This document shows positions 43,123 through 51,529 of a DNA stretch of 64,000 nucleotides, piece after piece. The position numbers were made by a program, and so were the translations under genes. The number at the start of each line of letters is the position of its first letter. Within the stretch, counting starts at the first letter, position 1. The DNA comes from JACQQW01 sp964520655 (GTDB taxonomy: Bacteria > Omnitrophota > Gorgyraeia > Zapsychrales > Fredricksoniimonadaceae). The stretch lies in the NCBI GenBank assembly GCA_964520655.1, contig CAZFNI010000007.1, forward strand, positions 53,465 to 117,464, read 5' to 3'. The notes beneath the pieces were generated by a model, which worked only from the letters and a program-made list of their open reading frames with translations, had not been told where the DNA came from and made no database searches.

Positions 43123-44958
43123 ATGAATTCCGCATTTGACTGCATTATTATCGGTGCCGGGCATGCCGGCGTTGAGGCGGCTTTGGCCTGTGCCCGCATG
43201 GGTGTGAGCACCGCCATGGTCACATTATCCAAAGAAACCATCGGCCAGATGAGCTGTAATCCAGCCATCGGCGGAGTTGGAAAAGGCCAGTTGGTCAAAG
43301 AGATCGACGCTTTAGGCGGGGAAATGGGCCTGGCGGCGGATAGGACCGGGATACAGTTCCGTCAATTGAATGCCTCCAAGGGCCAGGCGGTTCGTTCCTC
43401 ACGCTGCCAAAGCGACCGCAAACAATACCGCATGTATATGCAGCAGGTAGTTTTAAATCAGCCTAATTTAACGGTCATTGAAGATAAGGTTAAAGCATTG
43501 CATGTGGCGGGCGGCCGCGTCACTGGGTTGACGACCAACGCTGGTTTGAAATTAACGGCCAAGGCCATTGTTGTCACAACAGGAACATTTTTAAACGGCC
43601 GTATCCATGTGGGCCCGCAGATCACGTCCGGCGGGCGTGTGGGGGAGGTGGCATCCAATAGTCTGGCGGATTCCATCCGTGGGCTGGGCTTGGAGGTCAT
43701 GATGTTTAAGACCGGAACGCCGCCGCGGCTGGATGGACGTACGATCAATTTTGAGAATTTAGAACGCCAGGATTCGGATAATCCGCCGGTACCATTTTCT
43801 TTTCGCACACCGTTTATCCCCAAAGAACAAAAGCTTCTTCCCTGTTATATCACCAAAACAACGCTGCAGACGCACGATATCATCCGGGCCAATTTTCATC
43901 TCTCGCCGATGTATAGCGGACAGATCAAAGCAACGGGTGTGCGTTATTGTCCCTCGATCGAGGACAAATTAAAGAAGTTTGCTGATAAGTCGACCCATCA
44001 TGTCTTTTTAGAGCCGGAAGGATTGGATACGGATGAATATTATCCTAATGGCATTTCAACCGGTTTGCCGGCAGACGTACAGGAAGCATTTGTACGGTCG
44101 ATCCCAGGTTTGGAGCGCGCGGTCATTGTTAGACCTGGTTATTCGATCGAGCATGGGGTTGTTCCAGCGACGGAATTAAAAGCAACGCTTGAGACAAAAA
44201 AGATCAACGGATTATTTTTAGCCGGACAGATCAACGGTACGACGGGCTATGAAGAAGCCGGCGCGCAAGGCCTGATCGCCGGGATCAATGCGGCCCTGCA
44301 GGTCAAGAACAAGGAGCCGTTTGTCCTGGGACGTCATGAATCGTATATCGGCGTGTTGATCGACGATCTGGTGACCAAGGGCACGGAAGAGCCATACCGC
44401 ATGTTCACGTCCCGCGTGGAGTACCGCCTTATTGTTAGGGAAGATAATGCCGATAAGCGTTTGGCCAAGTATGGCTATGAATTGGGGTTATTGCCCGCGA
44501 AAGATTACGAAGCAGTATGCCGCAAGTATGAATCGATCGCCCGCGAGATAGATCATTTGCGTGAAGTCAGGCTGGAGGGCAAAAGCCTCTACGATCTTCT
44601 CAAACGTCCAGAGGTCAGCTACGACGATATCGCGGCGCATGATGGAAATCTGAAAAACTATTCCCGCGACATCATCGCTCAGGTAGAATACGAGATCAAG
44701 TATGAAGGGTTTATTCACCGTCAGCAAAAAGAGATAGAGAAATTCAAGCACATTGAGCACATCAGGATCCCCGTGGGGTTTGATTTTGGGATCGTGCCCA
44801 GTTTATCAAAAGAGATACAGGAGAAACTCAATCGTTTTAACCCTGCGACGCTGGGGCAGGCTAACCGTATTTCCGGGGTCACGCCGGCAGCGATCACGGT
44901 TTTAATGATCTTCTTAAAAAAACACAAGGGGGAGAAGTCACATGAGAATAGCCAATGA
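43123..44958 (+). CDS. mnmG: tRNA uridine-5-carboxymethylaminomethyl modification enzyme MnmG
   Basis: 611 residues from the ATG at 43123; ATG 43117 and an upstream start at 43093 are in frame but would lie before or inside the promoter. FAD-binding GAGHAGVEAALACARMG at the start, CNPAIGGVGKGQL, GTFLNGRIHVG, the two-Cys helix region and NGTTGYEEAGAQGL near residue 365 are family marks. It works with MnmE. It overlaps cysK by 17 bp. Confidence 0.95.
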   Translation: MNSAFDCIIIGAGHAGVEAALACARMGVSTAMVTLSKETIGQMSCNPAIGGVGKGQLVKEIDALGGEMGLAADRTGIQFRQLNASKGQAVRSSRCQSDRKQYRMYMQQVVLNQPNLTVIEDKVKALHVAGGRVTGLTTNAGLKLTAKAIVVTTGTFLNGRIHVGPQITSGGRVGEVASNSLADSIRGLGLEVMMFKTGTPPRLDGRTINFENLERQDSDNPPVPFSFRTPFIPKEQKLLPCYITKTTLQTHDIIRANFHLSPMYSGQIKATGVRYCPSIEDKLKKFADKSTHHVFLEPEGLDTDEYYPNGISTGLPADVQEAFVRSIPGLERAVIVRPGYSIEHGVVPATELKATLETKKINGLFLAGQINGTTGYEEAGAQGLIAGINAALQVKNKEPFVLGRHESYIGVLIDDLVTKGTEEPYRMFTSRVEYRLIVREDNADKRLAKYGYELGLLPAKDYEAVCRKYESIAREIDHLREVRLEGKSLYDLLKRPEVSYDDIAAHDGNLKNYSRDIIAQVEYEIKYEGFIHRQQKEIEKFKHIEHIRIPVGFDFGIVPSLSKEIQEKLNRFNPATLGQANRISGVTPAAITVLMIFLKKHKGEKSHENSQ

Positions 44959-45877
44959 CATCACCGAGCTCATCGGGAACACACCGCTGGTCAGATTGAA
45001 TAAAGTCACATCCGGCTGCCACGCGACCGTTGTCGCGAAGTTGGAATTTTTTAATCCATTGTCTTCCGTCAAGGACCGTATCGGTTTTAACATGATCCGC
45101 AGTGCCGAGAAAGCCGGTAAGATCAAAAAAGATACGATCATCGTTGAACCAACCTCTGGGAACACCGGTATCGCGCTGGCCTTTGTCTGCGCGGTCAAAG
45201 GGTATAAATTATTGCTGACCATGCCGGAGACCATGAGTTTGGAGCGCCGGGCCCTGCTTAAAGCATTAGGCGCGGATCTGGTGTTGACACCGGGCACCGA
45301 AGGGATGAAGGGGGCTATCCGCAAAGCCAAGGAATTGCATGATTCCGACCCTAATAAATATTTCATGCCTCAGCAATTTGATAACCAGGCCAACGTCGAG
45401 ATACATCGGTTGACGACCGCGGAAGAGATCTGGAAAGATACGGATGGTACGGTTGATTTTATCGTCGCGGGCGTCGGGACCGGCGGGACCATCACCGGCG
45501 TGTCGCAGGTCATCAAGCAGCGCAAAGCCTCTTTCAAAGCAGTAGCAGTCGAACCATCCACATCTCCGGTCTTAGCCGGCGGTCAGCCAGGTCCCCATAA
45601 GATCCAGGGTATCGGCGCGGGTTTTATCCCAAGTATCGTCGACACTAAGCTGATCGATGAGATCATCCCGGTGACCAATGACGAGGCTTTTGCCATGGCC
45701 AAGCGTTTGATCAAGGAAGAAGGTATCCTGTGCGGGATATCTTCCGGCGGGAATGTAACCGCGGCCTTGAAAGTGGCCCAGCGCCCGGAGAATAAGGGGA
45801 AATTGATCGTGGTGATCATTCCTTCGACCGGAGAACGTTATTTATCCACAGACTTGTTCGCCGAATACCGCAGTTAA
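44942..45877 (+). CDS. cysK: Cysteine synthase (O-acetylserine sulfhydrylase)
   Basis: 311 residues. PLP lysine in NPLSSVKDRIGFNMI (near residue 42), substrate loop EPTSGNTGIAL, phosphate loop GVGTGGTITGV and SSGGN near the end match CysK. NTPLVRLNKV at the N-terminus is also typical. Joins sulfide and O-acetylserine to cysteine. The start lies inside mnmG, so translation is likely coupled, which is an unusual pairing. Cysteine sulfur could also feed the thiazole operon at 48-51 kb. Confidence 0.94.
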   Translation: MRIANDITELIGNTPLVRLNKVTSGCHATVVAKLEFFNPLSSVKDRIGFNMIRSAEKAGKIKKDTIIVEPTSGNTGIALAFVCAVKGYKLLLTMPETMSLERRALLKALGADLVLTPGTEGMKGAIRKAKELHDSDPNKYFMPQQFDNQANVEIHRLTTAEEIWKDTDGTVDFIVAGVGTGGTITGVSQVIKQRKASFKAVAVEPSTSPVLAGGQPGPHKIQGIGAGFIPSIVDTKLIDEIIPVTNDEAFAMAKRLIKEEGILCGISSGGNVTAALKVAQRPENKGKLIVVIIPSTGERYLSTDLFAEYRS

Positions 45878-45889
45878 TTTAATTTTACT

Positions 45890-45930
45890 CGCTACGGTCA
45901 TTCCCATCCTCCATGGGCATGACCGTAGCG
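45890..45930. terminator. Hairpin after cysK
   Basis: 12-base perfect arms CGCTACGGTCAT (45890-45901) and ATGACCGTAGCG (45919-45930) with an inner CCCAT/ATGGG stem. No T-run follows, so it could be a Rho-dependent end hairpin or a repeat element rather than a classical terminator. Confidence 0.6.
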
Positions 45931-45972
45931 CAATAATCATACCCCCTACAAAGATCAAAGACAGAAACAGTT

Positions 45973-46002
45973 TTGACAAATGTTAGCACATGTGCTAACA
46001 TT
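45973..46002 (+). promoter_or_regulatory. Toxin-antitoxin promoter with overlapping operator palindrome
   Basis: -35 TTGACA (45973-45978), then a 24-bp perfect palindrome 45979-46002 (core TGTTAGCACATGTGCTAACA) that fills the spacer and covers a -10 candidate TAACAT (45996-46001). AAGGAGA follows before the ATG. This is the expected place for autorepression by the antitoxin. Confidence 0.75.
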
Positions 46003-46015
46003 AAGGAGAGTCTAG

Positions 46016-46421
46016 ATGATGCCAACAGTCGAAGAATATGTTTTTTATGTAGGGCGGGAGTATAAAGTCGAGTTTTATTTCACAGATAAGGGAAAAATAT
46101 TAGTAAAAGATTATTTTGATGCGTGTGATGTGCAAGTCCAGGTTAAGTTTTTGGCATTGGTTAAATATATTGCTGAAAACGGCAGGATATTTGATGAGAA
46201 AAAAATTTCGGCTGGTAGATAAAAAAGAAAAGATCTATGAATTCAAGCCTAAAGGGGAAAGGTTCTTTAGTTGCTTTTATGAAGGTAAAAGGATTGTCGT
46301 TTTGCATGCTTATCGAAAGAAGTCACAGAAAGTTTCAGCGCGGGAACTTGCTAGAGCGATAACGCATAAACAAGATTATGAATTAAGACTTAAGGAGGGA
46401 AGTTATTATGAGAGTAATTAA
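46016..46421 (+). pseudogene. HigB/Gp49-like toxin interrupted by a frameshift at an A7 run
   Basis: Two overlapping frames together read as one RelE/HigB-like (phage Gp49) toxin. The first (to 46222) gives FYFTDKGKILVKDYFDACDVQ and LVKYIAENGRIFDEKK; the second supplies FRLVDKKEKIYEFKPKGERFFSCFYEGKRIVVLHAYRKKSQKVS, cut here to its parts, ending in the expected A-R-A-I-x-x-K-Q-D-Y helix. The switch point is a run of seven A at 46199-46205; one A fewer restores a ~134-residue protein. So it is either inactivated, an assembly error, or made by slippage. It overlaps the antitoxin gene by 14 bp. Confidence 0.75.
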
Positions 46422-46698
46422 AGCAAGGACATATTCAGATAAATTACTGGAAAACAGGGGATTTAAAGAAAAATTTGACCTAGAATACCGTAACTTGATT
46501 ATTTCTGAGAAGATCGCGGCAATACGTCACAAGGCAAGATTAACACAGGAACAATTAGCAAAAAAGATCAGAACGACAAAATCAGCGATCTCACGGTATG
46601 AAAGTAATGCTTATGGCGGATATAGCGTTTCATTGCTTTCAAAGATAGCATTGGCTTGTGACGCGGATCTTAGAATTGCTTTTGTGCCTAGAAAATAA
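46408..46698 (+). CDS. HigA-like XRE-family antitoxin
   Basis: 96 residues with one helix-turn-helix (IRHKARLTQEQLAKKIRTTKSAISRYES, seen here as L-T-Q-x-x-L-A then S-A-I-S-R-Y-E near residues 46-65) and an N-terminal extension (~1-32) that would bind the toxin. AAGGAGGG before the ATG is a strong ribosome site, so the antitoxin is translated independently of the broken toxin frame. It probably binds the palindrome at 45979-46002. Confidence 0.87.
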   Translation: MRVIKARTYSDKLLENRGFKEKFDLEYRNLIISEKIAAIRHKARLTQEQLAKKIRTTKSAISRYESNAYGGYSVSLLSKIALACDADLRIAFVPRK

Positions 46699-46703
46699 AA
46701 ACG

Positions 46704-47459
46704 ATGATTCATCTTTTCTTTATATTTTTCATGGTTTTTGTTTTTCCCGCCCACGCTGATGTCACCGACGGACTGGTGGGGTGGTGGAAGCTGGATGAGA
46801 CAAGCGGCAGTAATGCGACAGATTCAAGCGGGAATGGAAATATCGGAACACTGATGAATGGGCCGTCGTGGACGGTTGGTTGTAAGAAAGGTGGATGTTT
46901 GAATTTTGATCAGGCGAGCAGTCAATATGTGACAGCCGGGAATTCAGTAAATTTAAGAACCTCTTTTTCAACATCAGCCTGGATTAAACGTACGGGTACG
47001 TTAGCCCCTGGATCGTATGAAATGTATTTAGCCAATGGTTTAGATGCGGGGAATGGATGGGCAACATATATACATAATAATAGCGGAACATATGAATATC
47101 GGTTTTTAAAGGGAGGATTAGCTGTTATTTCTTCAGGCATTTCAAATGATCAAAATGCTTGGAGACATGTTGTTTGGGTTGTGGATGCATCGGCACGCCC
47201 TAGCTTATATATTGATGGCGCGTTGGTCTATAGCAGCAGCGACACAACGGCGATTAGCGTTCCTACAGGAACAAGACATATTGGTGCGGACAATCATTTT
47301 ACTCTAGGGGCGAGGAGTTATTTCACTGGATATATTGACGATATCCGTATCTACAACCGCGCGTTGAATGCTAATGAAGTGACGGCTATTTATCAGGCTG
47401 GCACGCCGCGGTTTTCTTTGAAAGGTTCTGCCAGACTTAACGGGTTGAAAATCCCATGA
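46704..47459 (+). CDS. Secreted LamG/concanavalin-like lectin protein A
   Basis: 251 residues. Signal peptide ~1-18 (ends PAHA), then a LamG-like jelly roll: DGLVGWWKLDETSG, DSSGNGN.GT, LNFDQASSQYV, WRHVVWVVDAS, SLYIDGALV and YIDDIRIYNRALNANEV, then QAGTP and a short tail. It is the pattern of LamGL domains that bind glycans or Ca2+. It starts 5 bp after the antitoxin stop and overlaps its paralogue by ATGA. Confidence 0.85.
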   Translation: MIHLFFIFFMVFVFPAHADVTDGLVGWWKLDETSGSNATDSSGNGNIGTLMNGPSWTVGCKKGGCLNFDQASSQYVTAGNSVNLRTSFSTSAWIKRTGTLAPGSYEMYLANGLDAGNGWATYIHNNSGTYEYRFLKGGLAVISSGISNDQNAWRHVVWVVDASARPSLYIDGALVYSSSDTTAISVPTGTRHIGADNHFTLGARSYFTGYIDDIRIYNRALNANEVTAIYQAGTPRFSLKGSARLNGLKIP

Positions 47460-48241
47460 ACATTAAAGCAGCTGTTATTCTTATACTGTTAATGATTTGT
47501 GCTCAATCGGTTCGATCCGACGTCACCGACGGGTTGGTGGGGTGGTGGAAGCTGGATGAGACATCCGGCAATGCGCTGGATTCAAGCGGCAGCGGCAATA
47601 CAGGCACGCCGACAGGGACGACGATTTTGACCACAGGGTGTAAGATCCGCAATTGCCGCAGTTTTAATGGGTCAAGCGATGAGGTTACTATGGGAAATGT
47701 TCTAGATTTTAGCACAGGGGATTTTTCATTATCTGTTTGGATAAATCCGCCTAATAGTAATCAAGCTGGTTATATTATTGGTAAAAGAGAGGCGGGGTCT
47801 CCGTATCATCAATACTCAATGTTCGCGGGGTATATTAATGGGGCAGGGGGATTGGTGTCGTCAAAAAAGATCGGGTTATTCTTTTACGCCGGTGATGGGG
47901 CGGCGAATGCGCAGTCTATGTATACGACCAATGATGTTTTTGACGGTCAATGGCACCATGTTTCTGCAACGCGCAGCGGGCTAACGATACACATCTACGT
48001 TGACGGAGTCGACCAACCCCTGACGGTTGTCTCAAATACGATGATTGTAAATGTAACGAACACAGGTAATTTAACGATGGGGCGTAACAATGACATTGTT
48101 TATTATAACGGCAAGCTCGATGATGTCCGAGTTTACAACCGCGCGTTGTCGTCCAATGAGGTTATGGCCATTTATCAGGCTGGGACGCCGCACGTCTCCG
48201 TTAAGGGCGGCGGAAAGATCAGCGGCATGAAGGTTAAATAG
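47456..48241 (+). CDS. Secreted LamG/concanavalin-like lectin protein B
   Basis: 261 residues, paralogue of the preceding gene: signal peptide ~1-22, the same DGLVGWWKLDETSG opening, FNGSSDEV, WHHVSATRSG, YVDGVDQPL and LDDVRVYNRALSSNEVMAIYQAGTP, with a shared Gly/Lys/Val-rich tail (V-K-G-x3-S-G-M-K). The ATGA overlap implies coupled translation. It converges on the thiamine operon (8-bp overlap with the thiF end). Confidence 0.85.
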   Translation: MNIKAAVILILLMICAQSVRSDVTDGLVGWWKLDETSGNALDSSGSGNTGTPTGTTILTTGCKIRNCRSFNGSSDEVTMGNVLDFSTGDFSLSVWINPPNSNQAGYIIGKREAGSPYHQYSMFAGYINGAGGLVSSKKIGLFFYAGDGAANAQSMYTTNDVFDGQWHHVSATRSGLTIHIYVDGVDQPLTVVSNTMIVNVTNTGNLTMGRNNDIVYYNGKLDDVRVYNRALSSNEVMAIYQAGTPHVSVKGGGKISGMKVK

Positions 48242-48848
48242 GGCTGACACCTAAGGTTAGATCTAGCACCACCTCAGCCATCATGCCCGCGCATTGGGTG
48301 ACGCGGGGTGCCATAGGCGGGTGGCCTTGGGCTGAATCGGTTGACATATCGCCGCAAAAGTAAATGTTGCCCACTTTACGTTTGACCATCGGTTTTTTCT
48401 CCAACAATCCCGCCATCCCAACCCCGCTGACGACAATGGGAAAACGTCCCGCGTAAAATTGTGCAAAACGGAATTTCCACTGGGCATTGTCGAAAGCCTC
48501 TATGATCATATCAAAGCCTTTGAATAAATTCGCTCCGATGGTTTCGTTCCATTGAATATGATGCGTGATGATATGGGCGTCGGGGTTAATATCAAGCAGG
48601 CGTTTTTTTGTGACATTGACCTTAGGTAAACCGATCTCATCTAAAAAGTATTGCTGGCGGTTAAGATTGGATGCGTCGATCACATCCTGGTCGATGATCT
48701 CCAAATGTTTAAAGCCGCTTCGCACCAGCATCATGGCGCAGTTACTTCCTAAACCTCCGGCCCCGCCGATGCCGATCTTTTTTGTTTGGATCAAGGCAAG
48801 CTGCTCAGGTTTAAGATAACGCAATAAGCCTTGTTCAAAAGTGTTCAT
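48234..48848 (-). CDS. thiF: ThiF-family sulfur-carrier adenylyltransferase
   Basis: 204 residues from the ATG at 48848, whose ATGA overlaps the thiH stop; a longer frame from 48872 adds 8 unlikely residues. The nucleotide loop is GIGGAGGLGSN near residue 26, with D-N-L-N-R-Q-type ASNLNRQQYF and DPD-like INPDAHI. It is the short ThiF type; the paired zinc cysteines of the MoeB type are not evident. It would adenylate the ThiS C-terminal glycine. Last gene of the thiazole operon. Confidence 0.87.
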   Translation of the reverse strand: MNTFEQGLLRYLKPEQLALIQTKKIGIGGAGGLGSNCAMMLVRSGFKHLEIIDQDVIDASNLNRQQYFLDEIGLPKVNVTKKRLLDINPDAHIITHHIQWNETIGANLFKGFDMIIEAFDNAQWKFRFAQFYAGRFPIVVSGVGMAGLLEKKPMVKRKVGNIYFCGDMSTDSAQGHPPMAPRVTQCAGMMAEVVLDLTLGVSPI

Positions 48849-49870
48849 AATGTATTCTCGATCCGTCGCCAATCGGTAAAAACAGGATCAAAGTTCTTGG
48901 ATTTAAGTAAAGCTACGACATCGGCAACACTGCGATCGTCTTTGATATCGAATTGCGGGTCTTGTTTTTCTTCTTCAAATAAAGAGTAGCCGCCCACCGC
49001 GGTGTTTGAGCCGGCCGACATGCGGGTGACAACGAGTTTAAGCAGCTGGTCGCGCAGTGCAGGTGTTTCACGCGTCGAGAGATTGATCCCCACCCGGGGG
49101 AACAAAACGCGGGTCAGGCATAATATTTTGGTGAAGGTGATGTCGTCGATGTCGCAGCGGGCGAATTCTTTGGATTTGATGGTGCGAAGCCTCGGGAAAG
49201 ACAGGGAATACTCAACGCCCGGGTAATTCTTTTCCATATCGCGCAGATGTGAAAAGAGGGCCAATAAGTCTTCACTTAAATTCTCGGTCAGTCCAAGCAA
49301 TATCCCCATGGCGATCTGGCGCATGCCGCCTTGCGCCGCGCGTTCGGGGGTGGCGAACCTAAAATCGTAATCTTTCTTATATCCTGATAAATGGACTTGA
49401 GCATAACGGGCGCGGTCGTATGTTTCCTGATAAACAGTAATGCCGTCCACGCCCGCGGCGAACAGGGCGCGGTATTCATCCGTTTGCATGGGCTGTATTT
49501 CCATGGCAATGCCCTGGAAAAAATTGCCGGCATGGCGCGCGGCTTCACACAGGTAGTCGACAGGAGTATGTTTATAGGATTCACCCGTCAAAAGCAGGAT
49601 ATTGCGTATGCCCTGAGCGTGAATATGCCGCATTTCCTGGGTATATTGCTCTGGGGATAATTTCATCCGTTCAATTTTGTTGTGGCTGTGAAAACCGCAA
49701 TAGGTGCAGTGGCTCGAGCAGAAATTCGACAGGTACAGCGGCGTGTAAAGTCCTATAGCCCTGCCGAATTGCTGGCGGGTGATACGTTCAGCTTCCTGCG
49801 CGAGTTCTTCCAATGCCTCCCGGCGGTTGTCGTTTAACAGCGCATTGATTTGTTTAAGCGTGACCAACAT
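48845..49870 (-). CDS. thiH: 2-iminoacetate synthase (radical SAM, tyrosine lyase)
   Basis: 341 residues. The cluster motif is CSSHCTYC (C-x3-C-x2-C) near residue 51 after LYLSNF, followed by LLTGE, EIQPMQTDEY and GVEYSLSFPRLR, which match ThiH (BATS-containing radical SAM). It splits tyrosine to give dehydroglycine for thiazole. A Tyr-using rather than oxygen-using route fits anaerobic life. Separated from thiG by 580 bp of repeats. Confidence 0.93.
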   Translation of the reverse strand: MLVTLKQINALLNDNRREALEELAQEAERITRQQFGRAIGLYTPLYLSNFCSSHCTYCGFHSHNKIERMKLSPEQYTQEMRHIHAQGIRNILLLTGESYKHTPVDYLCEAARHAGNFFQGIAMEIQPMQTDEYRALFAAGVDGITVYQETYDRARYAQVHLSGYKKDYDFRFATPERAAQGGMRQIAMGILLGLTENLSEDLLALFSHLRDMEKNYPGVEYSLSFPRLRTIKSKEFARCDIDDITFTKILCLTRVLFPRVGINLSTRETPALRDQLLKLVVTRMSAGSNTAVGGYSLFEEEKQDPQFDIKDDRSVADVVALLKSKNFDPVFTDWRRIENTL

Positions 49871-49931
49871 GCGGATATTCTAGCTGTCTTAGGAAAATTT
49901 TGGAAATTATTTTATGGCACGAGAGGCATGG

Positions 49932-50105
49932 AACCCGCAGGGACACGGGATGCTTCTTTCCAGATGCTCACCCCCCCAGCCCCCACAACAGATGCACGTT
50001 GGTTGAATGCAACGGTTGGGGTTGATCGCTTAATATGTATTTATGGGGTGGCATCTGGTGGGGGACGTTCGCATCTTGAAAGAACATCCCGTGTCCCTGC
50101 GGGTT
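49932..50105. repeat. 174-bp inverted-repeat element (MITE- or hairpin-like)
   Basis: 21-base perfect terminal arms (49932-49952 and 50085-50105) carrying CGCAGGGACACGGGATG. Weaker complementarity continues inward (CTTTCCAGATGC vs GCATCTTGAAAG, then CCCCCACAACAGATGC vs GCATCTGGTGGGGG), so both halves could fold into one long stem. Confidence 0.75.
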
Positions 50106-50206
50106 GGCTAGCTGATCATTACACATCAAGGGTATAGAACGTAATATAATTGCGGATGCTGGTATAAGTTTTTTAAGGAGACTGTGGTCCCATCGATCTA
50201 CGTCGC

Positions 50207-50228
50207 CCCTGCCTGCCGGCAGGCAGGG
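50207..50228. repeat. 22-bp perfect palindrome of the CCTGCCGGCAGG type
   Basis: Arms CCCTGCCTGCC and GGCAGGCAGGG with no loop (centre 50217/50218). This kind of sequence is a common dispersed repeat in genomes of uncultivated bacteria, from general knowledge. Confidence 0.75.
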
Positions 50229-50257
50229 ATTCAGTCACACAGCAATGCATAGCAATC

Positions 50258-50336
50258 TGTCATTCCCGAATGCTTTAATCGGGAATCCAGAAATGGTCCA
50301 ACCCTGGACCCCCGATAAAAACATTCGGGGGTGACA
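50258..50336. repeat. 79-bp nested-hairpin repeat (TGTCA...TGACA type)
   Basis: Outer imperfect 15-base terminal inverted repeats (50258-50272 and 50322-50336; 13/15 paired). Inside are TCCCGA/TCGGGA, GGTCCA/TGGACC and CCCCCGA/TCGGGGG stems. It resembles the widespread TGTCATTCCCG-type mobile intergenic repeat. Confidence 0.75.
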
Positions 50337-50451
50337 ACAGCAGCTAAAATGCACAAAAATTTTACCAGCATCCACAATTATTCCTTAGCAGATAATGTCG
50401 TTAAGTGCATGTCATTAGGGACAGGACCCGTTTCATGCACATTATGGAATT

Positions 50452-51222
50452 TTATTCGTACAGAAACCCGGTCAAGGGGGAGGAGGCGTTGGCCAGATTG
50501 TGTTTGGCCGGTAAACCGCTTAAATAGGCGGTGCGTCCAGCGTCGACAGCTTGCGCGAATGCTTTGGCTAATTGGGGAGGATTATTGGCAGTGGCGACCG
50601 CGGTGTTGACTAAGACAGCATGCGCGCCCATTTCCATGGCTTCTGCCGCCTGAGACGGTGCGCCGATCCCGGCATCGACAACGATCGGGATATCCAGTTC
50701 ATTGATCAAGACCTGGATGAATTCTTTGGTGCGAAGCCCCTGATTGCTGCCGATAAATGATCCCAGCGGCATCACGGTCGCAGCGCCGGCTTTAACCAAA
50801 GCCCTGGCCGTATAAAGGTCGGGGGTCACATAGGGCAGGACAATAAATCCTTCTGCCGCTAATATTTCCGTTGCTTTGATCGTTTCCTGGTTATCAGGCA
50901 GCAAATATTTGCTGTCATTGATGACTTCGATCTTCACCCAATTGCCGCAGCCTGATGCCTTGGCCAAGCGGGCGATGCGAACAGCTTCCTGGGCGTTACG
51001 CGCGCCCGAGGTGTTGGTCAGCAATGTCACATGCTTGGGGATGTATTCGATGATATTGTCTTCGTGCTTCTCTAGATCAATGCGGCGCAGCGCCACGGTG
51101 ACAAGCTCGCTGCCGCTTTGGGCGATGGCATCTTGCAGATCTTTTTTATTTTTGAATTTACCGGTACCAAGGAAGAAGCGGCTGGTGAATGTTTTGCCGC
51201 CGATCGTTAATGGATCAGACAT
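50452..51222 (-). CDS. thiG: Thiazole synthase
   Basis: 256 residues. The N-terminus has FTSRFFLGTGKF, then ELVTVALRR, LLTNTSGARNAQEAVRIARLA, WVKIEVI (Schiff-base Lys near residue 97), VMPLGSFIGSNQG, IPIVVDAGIGAPSQAAEAMEMGAHAVLVNTA, all in the order seen in ThiG. It condenses DXP, ThiS-thiocarboxylate sulfur and dehydroglycine to thiazole phosphate. It starts 2 bp after thiS. Confidence 0.95.
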   Translation of the reverse strand: MSDPLTIGGKTFTSRFFLGTGKFKNKKDLQDAIAQSGSELVTVALRRIDLEKHEDNIIEYIPKHVTLLTNTSGARNAQEAVRIARLAKASGCGNWVKIEVINDSKYLLPDNQETIKATEILAAEGFIVLPYVTPDLYTARALVKAGAATVMPLGSFIGSNQGLRTKEFIQVLINELDIPIVVDAGIGAPSQAAEAMEMGAHAVLVNTAVATANNPPQLAKAFAQAVDAGRTAYLSGLPAKHNLANASSPLTGFLYE

Positions 51223-51224
51223 GG

Positions 51225-51425
51225 TTAGCCGCCGCCTACAAACGCCACCAGTTCAAGCGCATCGCCGTTTTTAAGGGATGTTGACCCCCACTTGTCTGTT
51301 GGGATGATGGTGCCGTTTAATTCCGCGATCAAATGCGCGTTATTTTTCGAGAATTGAGCAACGACGCCCTGTATGGTCGCTGTTCCGCTGAATTCTTTTG
51401 ACTGTCCGTTGATCACAAGCTGCAT
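51225..51425 (-). CDS. thiS: Sulfur carrier protein ThiS
   Basis: 66 residues, ubiquitin-like fold with VINGQSKEFSGTATI, AELNGTIIP and LELVAFVGGG. The Gly-Gly end needed for adenylation and thiocarboxylation is present (three Gly). AGGAGG lies before the ATG. First gene of the thiamine-thiazole operon; no TPP riboswitch is visible upstream. Confidence 0.93.
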   Translation of the reverse strand: MQLVINGQSKEFSGTATIQGVVAQFSKNNAHLIAELNGTIIPTDKWGSTSLKNGDALELVAFVGGG

Positions 51426-51455
51426 AGATCCTCCTTAAAAATGAACCTGGCGGTT

Positions 51456-51485
51456 ATTTTAGTGGAATCGGCTTAAAAATGCAAA
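51456..51485 (-). promoter_or_regulatory. Promoter of the thiS operon
   Basis: Minus strand: -35 TTTGCA (51485-51480), 18-bp spacer, -10 TAAAAT (51461-51456). It is divergent from the methyltransferase promoter. Confidence 0.5.
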
Positions 51486-51494
51486 CTTAAACCC

Positions 51495-51523
51495 TTGCGC
51501 CAAATTTATGCGGGTGATAGATT
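51495..51523 (+). promoter_or_regulatory. Promoter of the methyltransferase gene (leaderless layout)
   Basis: -35 TTGCGC (51495-51500), 17-bp spacer, -10 TAGATT (51518-51523), 6 nt before the ATG at 51530; no ribosome site. Confidence 0.5.
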
Positions 51524-51529
51524 AACGCT

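Larger units (their letters stand above)
49871..50451. repeat. Gene-free spacer filled with palindromic repeats between thiH and thiG
   Basis: This 580-bp stretch splits an otherwise compact minus-strand operon. I find no supportable gene. It contains three separate palindromic elements (49932-50105, 50207-50228, 50258-50336), listed individually. Confidence 0.75.

Noticed and set aside
51426..51494. TPP riboswitch upstream of thiS
   Set aside because: Only about 70 bp of leader; the conserved CTGAGA and ACC(T)GATCTGGATAATGCC-type blocks are not there.
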